Notes: a model not told the origin generated them from the sequence alone. A stretch of 5,825 nt of DNA from Spirochaetia bacterium (GCA_031270615.1 JAISXE010000364.1:1-5825); one strand, 5' to 3'; shown: positions 1 to 5,662, counted from the stretch's first letter. Made by a program: numbers and translations.

Positions 1-432
1 GAATTTTGGACCCGGGACGGGCTCATTTTCTTTGACAACCGCCGGGCCGGCCACGACGGAACCATCACTTCGGATAAGACCCAGATTTTCAAACCACCGG
101 TCGATAAAAAACAAATCCCCTATGTGGGTTTTTCCGATAAACGGGGAAATATCCTGCGTACCGTGGAAATGCCCTTTTATTGCAACCATTACCATGCAAA
201 CAACGATAACTCCATTTTGGTAGGTGACGATGTGGAAGAACTCCAATTGATCAACATTGCCGGAAACAAACCCCGGATGCAGAGCCTGTGTTTCCATGGC
301 ACTTCCTGGTATGGGCAGAGTACCCATTGCCACCCAACCTTTGATTGGGACGGCAGGTTTGTACTTTATACATCCGATTTTGGTGGAAAACATAATCTCT
401 ACATGATAGATACCGAACAGGTGAAATGGTAA
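1..432 (+). CDS. ogl: Oligogalacturonate lyase, C-terminal part (5' end outside window)
   Basis: Reading frame 1 is open from the first base to TAA at 430-432 and gives the last 143 residues of a protein whose family is usually about 390 residues. The family (pectate lyase family 22, a beta-propeller fold) cleaves short, often unsaturated, oligogalacturonides in the cytoplasm by beta-elimination, feeding the ketodeoxygluconate pathway of pectin use. Seen in the sequence: an early EFWTRDG segment, a His-rich NHYHANNDN stretch (residues 62-70), the motif SWYGQSTHCHP (102-112), and a propeller blade ending FVLYTSDFGGKHNLYMID. The Q106-x2-H109-x-H111 spacing matches the Gln/His/His set that binds the catalytic metal in characterised PL22 enzymes; H63 or H65 would supply the further His. 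The catalytic Arg lies upstream of the window. The end is intact, and the gene converges on the minus-strand remnant that begins 12 bp further on. Assignment is by recognition of family motifs. Confidence 0.85.
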   Translation, partial: EFWTRDGLIFFDNRRAGHDGTITSDKTQIFKPPVDKKQIPYVGFSDKRGNILRTVEMPFYCNHYHANNDNSILVGDDVEELQLINIAGNKPRMQSLCFHGTSWYGQSTHCHPTFDWDGRFVLYTSDFGGKHNLYMIDTEQVKW

Positions 433-444
433 GGGCGGGCAGCG

Positions 445-711
445 CTATCCTGTGGAGAGGGCCACGCCGTTGGTGTCGTTGGTGGCCAGAAGCACTCTGG
501 GAATATCCTTAAAGGAAATTTCCCGGTACACAAAGAGCCCCAGGAAAAGGGAGTAAAACGCCGCGACCACTGCCGACTCAGTGGTGGTAAAGACGCCGGA
601 AAAAATGCCCGTCAGCAGGATCAGCGGCGCGAGGAGCGCCCAGAACGCTTCCCTGAAGGCTTTCCACGCGAGAGTCAGGGTGGGGCGGGGCGTCCGGGGA
701 TACTTCAGTTT
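445..711 (-). pseudogene. Internal fragment of a TRAP transporter large permease (DctM-like)
   Basis: Read on the minus strand in the frame ending at TAG (445-447), this stretch encodes about 88 residues running from KYPRTPRP through FWALLAPLILLTGIFSG, VFTTTESAVVAAFYSLF and GLFVYREISFKDIPRVLL. This is the pattern of the middle-to-late part of the TRAP dicarboxylate transporter large membrane subunit (DctM, usually about 430 residues): a basic loop, a hydrophobic helix, the conserved G-I/V-F-T-x-T-E-x-A-A/V motif and another helix. Both ends are missing. There is no start codon context: the frame emerges from the UPF0303 gene around 700-712. The C-terminal roughly 150 residues, with the conserved substrate-site helices, are absent. 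The final LATNDTNGVALSTG tail does not look like the family and may be noncoding sequence past a second junction. It cannot make a working transporter. The frame differs from the ORF of the upstream gene, which overlaps it. Confidence 0.7.
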
Positions 712-1012
712 TACCCTCCCGCAGCAGATAGTAGTGGTAATACATGGAACTATGATGCAGTTGGTTCACCACCCGGTTTTTCCTCTCCACCCACCGGTCG
801 TTGTCAACCAAAGTACCGGGGAGGGCGGCGTGGAAAAGCTGCTGGCCATTTCGGGTAATGTCGATGGTCATCGGGGCTTTTTCCCTCCGGGCCTGCTCCA
901 CGAGAGCGAAGCCCAGATCCAGGGCGGTATCGTTAGAAAAATAAGGGAACTTTAGGGCTTCTTCTTCATCAAGCAGGGACTTTAAAATTTTATCATAACT
1001 TAGCTTTGCCAT
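578..1012 (-). CDS. UPF0303 / GlcG-like haem-degrading domain protein, 3' end replaced (truncated chimeric ORF)
   Basis: The ATG at 1010-1012 follows a very strong GAGGAGGAGG ribosome binding site (1016-1025). The ORF is 144 codons, close to the family's ~160, but only residues 1-102 look like UPF0303. The recognisable parts are SNDTALDLGFALVEQAR (26-42), PMTIDITRNGQQLFHAALPGT (47-67), DNDRWVERKNRVVNQLHHSS (70-89) and LREGKT (97-102). The family's remaining C-terminal ~55 residues (the glycine-rich strand and helix of the GlcG/HbpS fold) are missing. From about residue 103 the ORF instead runs in a wrong frame through a DctM permease remnant, giving a Pro/Asp/Arg-rich nonsense tail. GlcG-domain proteins bind haem- or corrinoid-type cofactors or small molecules; the exact role of UPF0303 members is poorly defined. 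A good promoter and leader are retained, so the truncated protein may still be made, but probably not in functional form. An annotation pipeline may call it an intact small protein. Confidence 0.75.
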   Translation of the reverse strand: MAKLSYDKILKSLLDEEEALKFPYFSNDTALDLGFALVEQARREKAPMTIDITRNGQQLFHAALPGTLVDNDRWVERKNRVVNQLHHSSMYYHYYLLREGKTEVSPDAPPHPDSRVESLQGSVLGAPRAADPADGHFFRRLYHH

Positions 1013-1047
1013 GATCCTCCTCCTCTACCATAGAAATCAGGGGCTCC

Positions 1048-1068
1048 CCGCCGGTTTTAAAACGGCGG
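1048..1068 (-). other. Leader hairpin upstream of the UPF0303 gene
   Basis: CCGCCG at 1048-1053 pairs with CGGCGG at 1063-1068, and the centre TTTTAAAA (1055-1062) is itself a palindrome. Only G1054 is left unpaired, giving a GC-clamped hairpin in the predicted 5' untranslated leader (about 68 nt) between the minus-strand promoter and the start codon at 1012. It sits about 23 nt before the Shine-Dalgarno sequence, so it does not obviously mask it. It could stabilise the mRNA or be an operator. No run of T follows on the minus strand, so it is not a typical intrinsic terminator. Confidence 0.4.
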
Positions 1069-1087
1069 AAGCATCGTTTCGGCTTAT

Positions 1088-1116
1088 AGTATAGGGGATG
1101 AAAAGAGGGTTGTCAA
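1088..1116 (-). promoter_or_regulatory. Near-consensus sigma-70-type promoter for the UPF0303 gene
   Basis: On the minus strand there is a perfect -35 hexamer TTGACA (complement of 1111-1116), a 17-bp spacer, and a -10 hexamer TATACT (complement of 1088-1093; 5 of 6 matches to TATAAT). Transcription would start near 1080 and read into the UPF0303 gene at 1012. ATCATAA-type boxes lie directly upstream of the -35. This is the best-matching promoter in the window. Confidence 0.7.
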
Positions 1117-1122
1117 CAAAAA

Positions 1123-1165
1123 TAATCATAAATTCATCATAATTTTGCCATTTTTAATCATAAGT
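1123..1165. promoter_or_regulatory. Candidate DeoR-family operator: repeated ATCATAA boxes
   Basis: The core ATCATAA occurs three times on the plus strand, at 1125-1131, 1136-1142 and 1157-1163. Starts are 11 and 21 bp apart, so the copies lie on about the same helix face. The first and last copies are embedded in near-identical 11-mers, TAATCATAAAT (1123-1133) and TAATCATAAGT (1155-1165). Tandem 11-bp-phased A/T-rich repeats are known operators of DeoR-family regulators such as IolR of Bacillus subtilis. The array lies just upstream of the TTGACA of the UPF0303 promoter and downstream of the deoR stop. A related box, AATCATAA, recurs at 2114-2121 in front of the GRE operon. Function is inferred. 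Confidence 0.45.
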
Positions 1166-1234
1166 TAGTCAGTTTTCTATCCTATTTATTCGAGGGAGGC
1201 CTATACCCCGCCATTGCACACGGCGATTCTCCGT

Positions 1235-2035
1235 CTAACCTCGGACCTCCGCCGGGGCTGGGGGCCTGGTTTTCCCCCCGGATGCCGGATCGTCAACCTG
1301 GATGATGGTGGTAAAGGACGCGAAAAATTGTTCCTCAACCCTGGTGGTGATAATGGTTGCGTCTTTCAGGGCCGTAATGCTTATATTTGAAATCCTGTTG
1401 AACTTTGAGGGATCGGCCAGAACATAGCGCTCCTTGCAATGCAGCATGGCGGTTCTTTTTATGGCGGCATCGTCACTGTCGGGGGTGGAATACCCCACAG
1501 CGCCATGGATCCCGTTTACACCAAAAAAACCCTTGGAAAAATTGTATTTTTCGATATCCTGGATGGTCAAAAACCCGACCGTTGCCTCCAATATCGGGTT
1601 AAAATGGCCGCTGAGCAGGATCACCTCATTCCCCGCGACCGCGATTTTATATGCGCACCTGGCGCTGTTGGTCACCGCGCGAAAGCCCGGAACCCTCAGA
1701 TGATCAAGCATGGCGAGAATCGAACTGCCGCTGTCAACATAGATAAAATCGCCGGGGGTAACGAGCCCTGCCGCGTATTCGCCGACGCGCTGTTTTTCTT
1801 CCTGATTTTCCATTTCCCGCTGGTTCAGGGCCGTATTTTGCAGGTAATAGGTCGGCATACTGTTTTTAACCCCGCCGTGGACTTTTTTTAACAGTCCAAG
1901 GGAATCCATCCTGGAGAGATCCCGGCGGATGGTCGATTCCGACACATTAAGCAGTTCCGTCAGTTCCTGAATGGGAACGACTTTTTTTTGCTGTAGAATC
2001 TTTTGAATTTCAGAATACCGCTCTTCCACCAGCAT
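1235..2035 (-). CDS. DeoR/GlpR-family transcriptional regulator
   Basis: This 266-residue protein starts at ATG 2033-2035, five bases after GGAGGAGG (2041-2048 on the plus strand). The N-terminal winged helix-turn-helix (about residues 5-57) carries the family signature: RYSEIQKIL, then VPIQELTELLNVSESTIRRDL (recognition helix about 31-40), then LGLLKKVHGGV. The C-terminal DeoR sensor domain (about 75-235) has the sugar-phosphate-binding-fold features YVDSGSS (99-105), VTNS (121-124), GFFGVNGI (169-176) and LADPSKF (206-212). Such proteins are usually repressors relieved by a phosphorylated sugar or related metabolite. Length is typical, with a Pro-rich 15-residue tail that looks dispensable. 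It is divergent from the glycyl radical enzyme operon, which makes that operon its likeliest target. The ligand cannot be read from sequence. No convincing terminator follows the gene. Confidence 0.92.
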   Translation of the reverse strand: MLVEERYSEIQKILQQKKVVPIQELTELLNVSESTIRRDLSRMDSLGLLKKVHGGVKNSMPTYYLQNTALNQREMENQEEKQRVGEYAAGLVTPGDFIYVDSGSSILAMLDHLRVPGFRAVTNSARCAYKIAVAGNEVILLSGHFNPILEATVGFLTIQDIEKYNFSKGFFGVNGIHGAVGYSTPDSDDAAIKRTAMLHCKERYVLADPSKFNRISNISITALKDATIITTRVEEQFFASFTTIIQVDDPASGGKTRPPAPAEVRG

Positions 2036-2063
2036 TTTTTCCTCCTCCGTAATCCCAATAGTT

Positions 2064-2092
2064 AGTATACCAGCATCCTGGTCTCATTGCAA
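2064..2092 (-). promoter_or_regulatory. Putative promoter of the deoR-type regulator
   Basis: On the minus strand, a -10 hexamer TATACT (complement of 2064-2069) is preceded by a 17-bp spacer and a -35-like TTGCAA (2087-2092, 4 of 6 consensus matches). The predicted start is near 2057, giving a short leader that carries the GGAGGAGG ribosome binding site. The repeat array starting at 2113 lies about 20 bp upstream, so a regulator bound there could affect both directions. Confidence 0.5.
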
Positions 2093-2120
2093 TTCTGTTC
2101 CGCGCCGCTTCAAAATCATA

Positions 2121-2151
2121 AAAATATCATGGCGTTTTTTGATGATATTTT
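2121..2151. repeat. Perfect 10-bp inverted repeat
   Basis: AAAATATCAT at 2121-2130 is the exact reverse complement of ATGATATTTT at 2142-2151, with an 11-bp spacer. Centre-to-centre distance is 21 bp, about two helical turns, as expected for a dimeric or tetrameric regulator. It is superimposed on the 11-bp-phased direct repeats of the same operator region. As RNA it would be a weak A/U hairpin, so a DNA-binding role is more likely. Confidence 0.6.
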
Positions 2152-2168
2152 GACTATATTTTGATACT
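2139..2168 (+). promoter_or_regulatory. Possible promoter of the GRE operon (weak call)
   Basis: TTGATG (2139-2144), an 18-bp spacer and GATACT (2163-2168) are the best-placed hexamers that leave a 5' leader of about 35 nt, and they would lie inside the repeat array, as expected for a repressed promoter. The match to consensus is mediocre (4 of 6 each). An alternative, TTGCAT (2175-2180) with TAGAAT (2198-2203), would give an essentially leaderless mRNA. Neither is convincing. Confidence 0.2.
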
Positions 2169-2209
2169 TTTTGCTTGCATAAAGATTGGCTTGATGCTAG
2201 AATGGACAT

Positions 2210-4657
2210 ATGGAACTATGGAAAATTTCTAAATTTTCAGGATTTCACCTGGAACCCCCGTTATGGGCCGGGGCTCCTTCCCGGATTGAGGCCATCCGCG
2301 GCAAAGTGTTCGAGGCGGTACAGTCTGTCTGCCCCCAGCGGGCCCGCTACCTGACAAAGGCGTACATGGAAAATCAGTCCGATCCAATGATCAAGAGGCG
2401 GGCCAAGGCGTTCCGCTCGGTACTCAGGAACATCGATCTTTTTATAGAGGATCACCAGCTCCTGGCGGGCAATTACGCGGCCCGGCCGAGAGCCGCCTCA
2501 ATTTTTCCCGAGTATAGCGTCAACTGGCTGCTGGACGAAATCGACGAACTTCCCCGCCGGCAGGGGGACCGTTTCGCGGTAAACCGGGATGACCGGGATG
2601 AACTCATCGGTATTGCGGAATGGTGGAAAGGTAAAACCCTGGAGGATCGCTGCCTCGCGACGCTGCCGGAGCCGGTGTTGGACATTTACGCGACAGGGGT
2701 TCTCGCCGCCGGCGGAAACATGACATCCGGCGACGGCCACATCATGCTGGATTTCGAGGCGATTCTGCGGGAAGGCGCGTCCGGTATTATCGCCGGGGCA
2801 TCGGAAAAGCTGGAAGCCCTGGATCTTACCCAGCCGGAGAATCACCATAAAAGGATTTTTTACGAAAGCGTGATCATCGCGTACCAGGGAATGATAGCCT
2901 ACGCGGAACGGTATTCGTCCATGCTGGCCGCCCTGGCCGAAACGGAAAAGGACGAACGCCGCCGGGCTGAGCTCGCGGGACTGAGCGGGATTTGCGGCCG
3001 CGTCCCGAGGCTGCCCGCGTCCACGTTTCATGAAGCGGTTCAAACCGTGTGGTTCGCGCATCTTCTGTCGCAGATTGAAAGCAACGGGCACTCAATGTCC
3101 TTCGGGCGGCTCGATCAGTATTTGTACCCCTATTATAAACAAGATCTCGACGCGGGCGAAATCACCGGCGGGAAGGCTGTTGAACTTCTCGCGTGTCTCT
3201 GGCTTAAATCGTTCGGTGTTATCAAAATAAGGCCCTGGTCGCATACCCGGTTTTCGGGAGGCAGCCCCACCTATCAGAACCTTACTTTGGGCGGGATTAC
3301 CCCCGGCGGCGGGGATGCTGTCAACGAGCTGACATATCTCTGTCTGGACAGTATCGCGCTGACCAGGCTGCCCCAGCCCAATGTCTCCGCCAGGTACAAC
3401 GAACTCAATCCTGACGCATATCTCAAAAAATGCATGGATGTTATAGCCATCGGGTTCGGGATGCCCGCCATGCACAGCGACAGGATGATGATACCCTCCC
3501 TCATGGACCGTGGAGTTTCGGCGGAGGATGCCAACAATTACGCGATAGTCGGCTGCATTGAGCCGATTGTGCCCGGCAAATTCGGATACCGGGCAGCGGG
3601 CATGACCTTTACGAATTTTGCCAAACTGCTGGAAATCGCGCTGAACGGCGGAGCGGACCCCAGGACCGGAATCCTGATAGAGGATCCCGGCGTCAGCCTC
3701 GGGACCGCGTCTTCCTTTGAGGAAATCATGACTGCGTTCAGGACTCTCATGAAACGGACTATCGAGCTGCGGGTCCAGGGCGAGCACTGTATAGATTTCG
3801 CGCTGGAAGAACTCGTTCCCGATGCTTTTTGCGCGGGTCTCATTTCCGGCTGTATCGCCCGGGGCAAAACGCCCAAGGAGGGAGGCTCGATTTACGATTT
3901 GGTAACCGGGCCCGAGACCGGCATCGTAAACGCCGCCAACAGCCTTGAGGCGATCAGGGATATAGTGTTTGACAAGGGTGTTCTTTCAGGAGCGCGGCTC
4001 GCGGAGATCTTGCGGAGTAATTTTGACGGGAAGGAAGCCGGGAATATCCGTCTGCTTCTCCTGAACAAGGCCGGAAAATTCGGCAACGACATTGACAGGG
4101 TTGACGAACTGGCGGCGCTGGTGTACCGGATTTTTATGGAAGAACAGGAAAAATACCCCACCGCCCGCCGCGGCCAGGGTCCAATCGGATGTTTGAGTTA
4201 TCCCTGCACGGCCACTATTTCCGGCAACGTGCCGTCAGGCGCCATCGTCGGCGCCTCGGCGGAAGGCCGTTTCGCCGGGGAACCGCTGACGGAAGGCTGC
4301 TCGCCGTATCACGGAACAGACAAAAACGGCCCCACGGCGCTGCTGCGATCTGTGGCGAAAATGCCCACCCGGCTTATCACCGGCGGGAATTTGCTGAACA
4401 TGAAATTCGCCCCCTCAAGCATGGCTTCGGATGAGGGCAAAGAAAAGATGATGGGCTTAATCAAGGCATTCTACAAACTCGGGGGCTGGCACGTTCAGTT
4501 TAACATCATTAGTACGGACACCCTCCTCCGGGCCCAGACACATCCTGAAGAACACCGGGACTTGGTGGTGCGGGTTGCCGGCTATAGCGCGTTGTTTAAC
4601 GAGCTTGAGCAGTCGACGCAGAACGACATCATCGCCAGGACCGAGCATGCCCTCTGA
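2210..4657 (+). CDS. Glycyl radical enzyme, PFL2/dehydratase-type, substrate unknown
   Basis: This 815-residue protein is full length for the pyruvate formate-lyase-like family. The PFL domain covers about residues 20-660 and the glycine radical domain about 690-815. The radical loop RVAGYSA places the radical on G791, and the protein ends with the typical DIIARTEHAL. The active-site loop VGCIEP gives the thiyl cysteine C449 and the acid/base E451. That G-C-x-E-P pattern is found in glycerol/propanediol dehydratase, choline TMA-lyase, isethionate lyase, hydroxyproline dehydratase and arylacetate decarboxylase. Pyruvate formate-lyase instead has two adjacent cysteines. Other family landmarks are FHEAVQTVWFAHL, ESNGHSMSFGRLDQYLYPYY (290-309) and TYQNLTLGG. 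I cannot assign a substrate; a diol, polyol or sugar-acid dehydratase is a guess. An in-frame TAG at 2198-2200 makes the ATG at 2210 the first possible start, although it lacks a clear Shine-Dalgarno sequence. The gene overlaps its activase by 11 bp. It is cytoplasmic and oxygen-sensitive. Confidence 0.93.
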   Translation: MELWKISKFSGFHLEPPLWAGAPSRIEAIRGKVFEAVQSVCPQRARYLTKAYMENQSDPMIKRRAKAFRSVLRNIDLFIEDHQLLAGNYAARPRAASIFPEYSVNWLLDEIDELPRRQGDRFAVNRDDRDELIGIAEWWKGKTLEDRCLATLPEPVLDIYATGVLAAGGNMTSGDGHIMLDFEAILREGASGIIAGASEKLEALDLTQPENHHKRIFYESVIIAYQGMIAYAERYSSMLAALAETEKDERRRAELAGLSGICGRVPRLPASTFHEAVQTVWFAHLLSQIESNGHSMSFGRLDQYLYPYYKQDLDAGEITGGKAVELLACLWLKSFGVIKIRPWSHTRFSGGSPTYQNLTLGGITPGGGDAVNELTYLCLDSIALTRLPQPNVSARYNELNPDAYLKKCMDVIAIGFGMPAMHSDRMMIPSLMDRGVSAEDANNYAIVGCIEPIVPGKFGYRAAGMTFTNFAKLLEIALNGGADPRTGILIEDPGVSLGTASSFEEIMTAFRTLMKRTIELRVQGEHCIDFALEELVPDAFCAGLISGCIARGKTPKEGGSIYDLVTGPETGIVNAANSLEAIRDIVFDKGVLSGARLAEILRSNFDGKEAGNIRLLLLNKAGKFGNDIDRVDELAALVYRIFMEEQEKYPTARRGQGPIGCLSYPCTATISGNVPSGAIVGASAEGRFAGEPLTEGCSPYHGTDKNGPTALLRSVAKMPTRLITGGNLLNMKFAPSSMASDEGKEKMMGLIKAFYKLGGWHVQFNIISTDTLLRAQTHPEEHRDLVVRVAGYSALFNELEQSTQNDIIARTEHAL

Positions 4658-5558
4658 CAGCGGTCTTATCTTTGAAATAGAACGATTCGCGACATTCGAC
4701 GGGCCGGGCATACGGACAGTGGTGTTTATGTCTTCCTGCCCGCTATGCTGCGCGTGGTGCGCCAATCCCGAGTCCAGGGACCCGAAGAGGCGGCTCATGT
4801 ACTGGAAGAACAGATGCGCCGGATGCCTGCGCTGCGCCGCGTCCTGCCCGGCGGAGGCCTTAACCGCCGGTTCCGGGGGAATCACGATAGATTACCGGCG
4901 CTGCGATTGCTGCGGTGTCTGCGCGGAGGGCTGCAACGCCCAGGCCCTCACCCTGGCGGGCGAACTTATGACAGCCGGGGAAGTTATGGAAAGGGTTTCC
5001 CGGGACAGCGTCTTTTACGAGCAGACCGGCGGGGGCGTTACCTTTTCCGGAGGGGAGCCCTTCGCGCGATTCGATTTTCTGTTTTCCCTCGTGACAGAAG
5101 CCCGGAATCGGGGATTTCACATCTGTGTTGAAACCACCAGCTGCGCGCCCAAAGAACAGATCGCCCGCCTTTCCCCCTTTATCAATATTTTTTTGTATGA
5201 CATAAAATGCATCGATGACGCGAAACATATCAAATGGACGGGGGTATCCAACAAACTCATTTTGGAAAATTATAGATACCTGGCCGGGAACGGCGCGGGC
5301 ATTACCGTCAGGATGCCGCTGATCCCGTCGATAAACGACGGGGAGGACGATTTAAAACAGGCCAGGGATTTTTTTCTGGAGCTAAGCCCGCGAACCAGGA
5401 TCGATCTGCTTCCGTATCACAGGCTGGGGGTTACAAAATACGAGCGCCTCGGGCTCGCGTACCCCCTGACCGGCCTTGAGCCTCCCGGCGCGGAAAGCAT
5501 CCGGAGAATCAAAACATTTTTTGAGGAGGCCGGTTTTACGACAACCATAGGAGGATGA
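4647..5558 (+). CDS. Glycyl radical enzyme activase (radical SAM, two ferredoxin clusters)
   Basis: The enzyme uses S-adenosylmethionine and a [4Fe-4S] cluster to place the glycyl radical on the upstream enzyme. Starting at ATG 4647 (AGGA at 4637-4640) it has 303 residues, normal for the family. The N-terminal FDGPGIRT (17-24) leads to the radical SAM motif C31-x3-C35-x2-C38 followed by ANPES. An inserted ferredoxin-type domain has two C-x2-C-x2-C-x3-C motifs, at C57/C60/C63/C67 and C86/C89/C92/C96. TGGGVTFSGGEP (127-138) is the glycine-rich SAM-binding GGE motif. LYDIK, WTGVSN and a late DLLPYHRLG also match GRE activases. Extra cysteines C34 and C88 sit inside cluster motifs. The frame is open further upstream, to ATG 4575, but that extension would read through the glycyl radical loop codons of the upstream gene and lacks family similarity, so 4647 is chosen. 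The 11-bp overlap indicates translational coupling and a dedicated partner. Confidence 0.94.
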   Translation: MPSDSGLIFEIERFATFDGPGIRTVVFMSSCPLCCAWCANPESRDPKRRLMYWKNRCAGCLRCAASCPAEALTAGSGGITIDYRRCDCCGVCAEGCNAQALTLAGELMTAGEVMERVSRDSVFYEQTGGGVTFSGGEPFARFDFLFSLVTEARNRGFHICVETTSCAPKEQIARLSPFINIFLYDIKCIDDAKHIKWTGVSNKLILENYRYLAGNGAGITVRMPLIPSINDGEDDLKQARDFFLELSPRTRIDLLPYHRLGVTKYERLGLAYPLTGLEPPGAESIRRIKTFFEEAGFTTTIGG

Positions 5559-5650
5559 ATTATGATATACTTTTAAAGCCCAAATGTCAGAAAATAAACT
5601 ATTTTGGTTTATTGAGCAAGACAGCACTAAAAAACACCGAAAAGTATCGG

Positions 5651-5656
5651 AAGGAG
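5651..5656 (+). promoter_or_regulatory. Ribosome binding site that sets the start of the last ORF
   Basis: AAGGAG lies six bases before the ATG at 5663-5665. An in-frame upstream ATG (5555-5557), overlapping the activase stop as ATGA, would add 36 residues. The bases encoding them are A/T-rich and look noncoding, so the internal start with the good site is preferred. Confidence 0.55.
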
Positions 5657-5662
5657 ATTAAA

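Larger units (their letters stand above)
2113..2169. promoter_or_regulatory. Repeat-rich divergent operator region in front of the GRE operon
   Basis: Two kinds of repeat share this A/T-rich stretch. First, TTTTGA recurs at exactly 11-bp steps (2137-2142, 2148-2153, 2159-2164), forming three tandem 11-mers: TTTTGATGATA, TTTTGACTATA and TTTTGATACTT. Second, the left half has AATCATAA at 2114-2121 and ATCAT at 2126-2130, the core seen at 1123-1165; the 11-mers reverse-complement to TATCATCAAAA-type boxes of similar composition. Tandem 11-mer operators with an AYCAA core are known for DeoR-family IolR, which supports binding by the adjacent regulator. This is inferred from pattern, not tested. 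Confidence 0.5.

Noticed and set aside
581..955. Plus-strand 124-codon frame opposite the UPF0303 gene
   Set aside because: It is antisense to recognisable UPF0303 and DctM coding sequence and has no ribosome site or domain signature.
1209..1225. Possible intrinsic terminator after the deoR gene
   Set aside because: CGCC/GGCG gives only a 4-bp stem with no T run on the minus strand.
1405..1891. Overlapping plus-strand frames opposite the DeoR gene
   Set aside because: The minus-strand DeoR protein is clearly real over this whole span, and the plus-strand products resemble no family.
2139..2164. FNR-type site for anaerobic control of the GRE operon
   Set aside because: TTGAT half-sites occur only as direct repeats; there is no ATCAA partner at the required 4-bp spacing.
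3551..3565. Pyruvate formate-lyase (pflB) assignment
   Set aside because: The active-site loop is Gly-Cys-Ile-Glu-Pro with a single Cys followed two residues later by Glu, not the Cys-Cys pair of pyruvate formate-lyase.
2498..3787. Two long minus-strand frames (197 and 231 codons) opposite the GRE gene
   Set aside because: Both are antisense shadows of a strongly conserved coding sequence; they are rich in Arg/Pro/Gly and show no domain pattern.
4575..4646. N-terminal extension of the activase to an earlier ATG
   Set aside because: The extra 24 residues are Ser/Arg-rich, are read out of frame through the glycyl radical domain, and have no family counterpart. The ATG at 4647 has an AGGA site and gives the normal length.
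5555..5662. Start of the last ORF at the ATG overlapping the activase stop
   Set aside because: The added 36 residues come from A/T-rich, noncoding-looking sequence, and a clear AAGGAG precedes the internal ATG at 5663.
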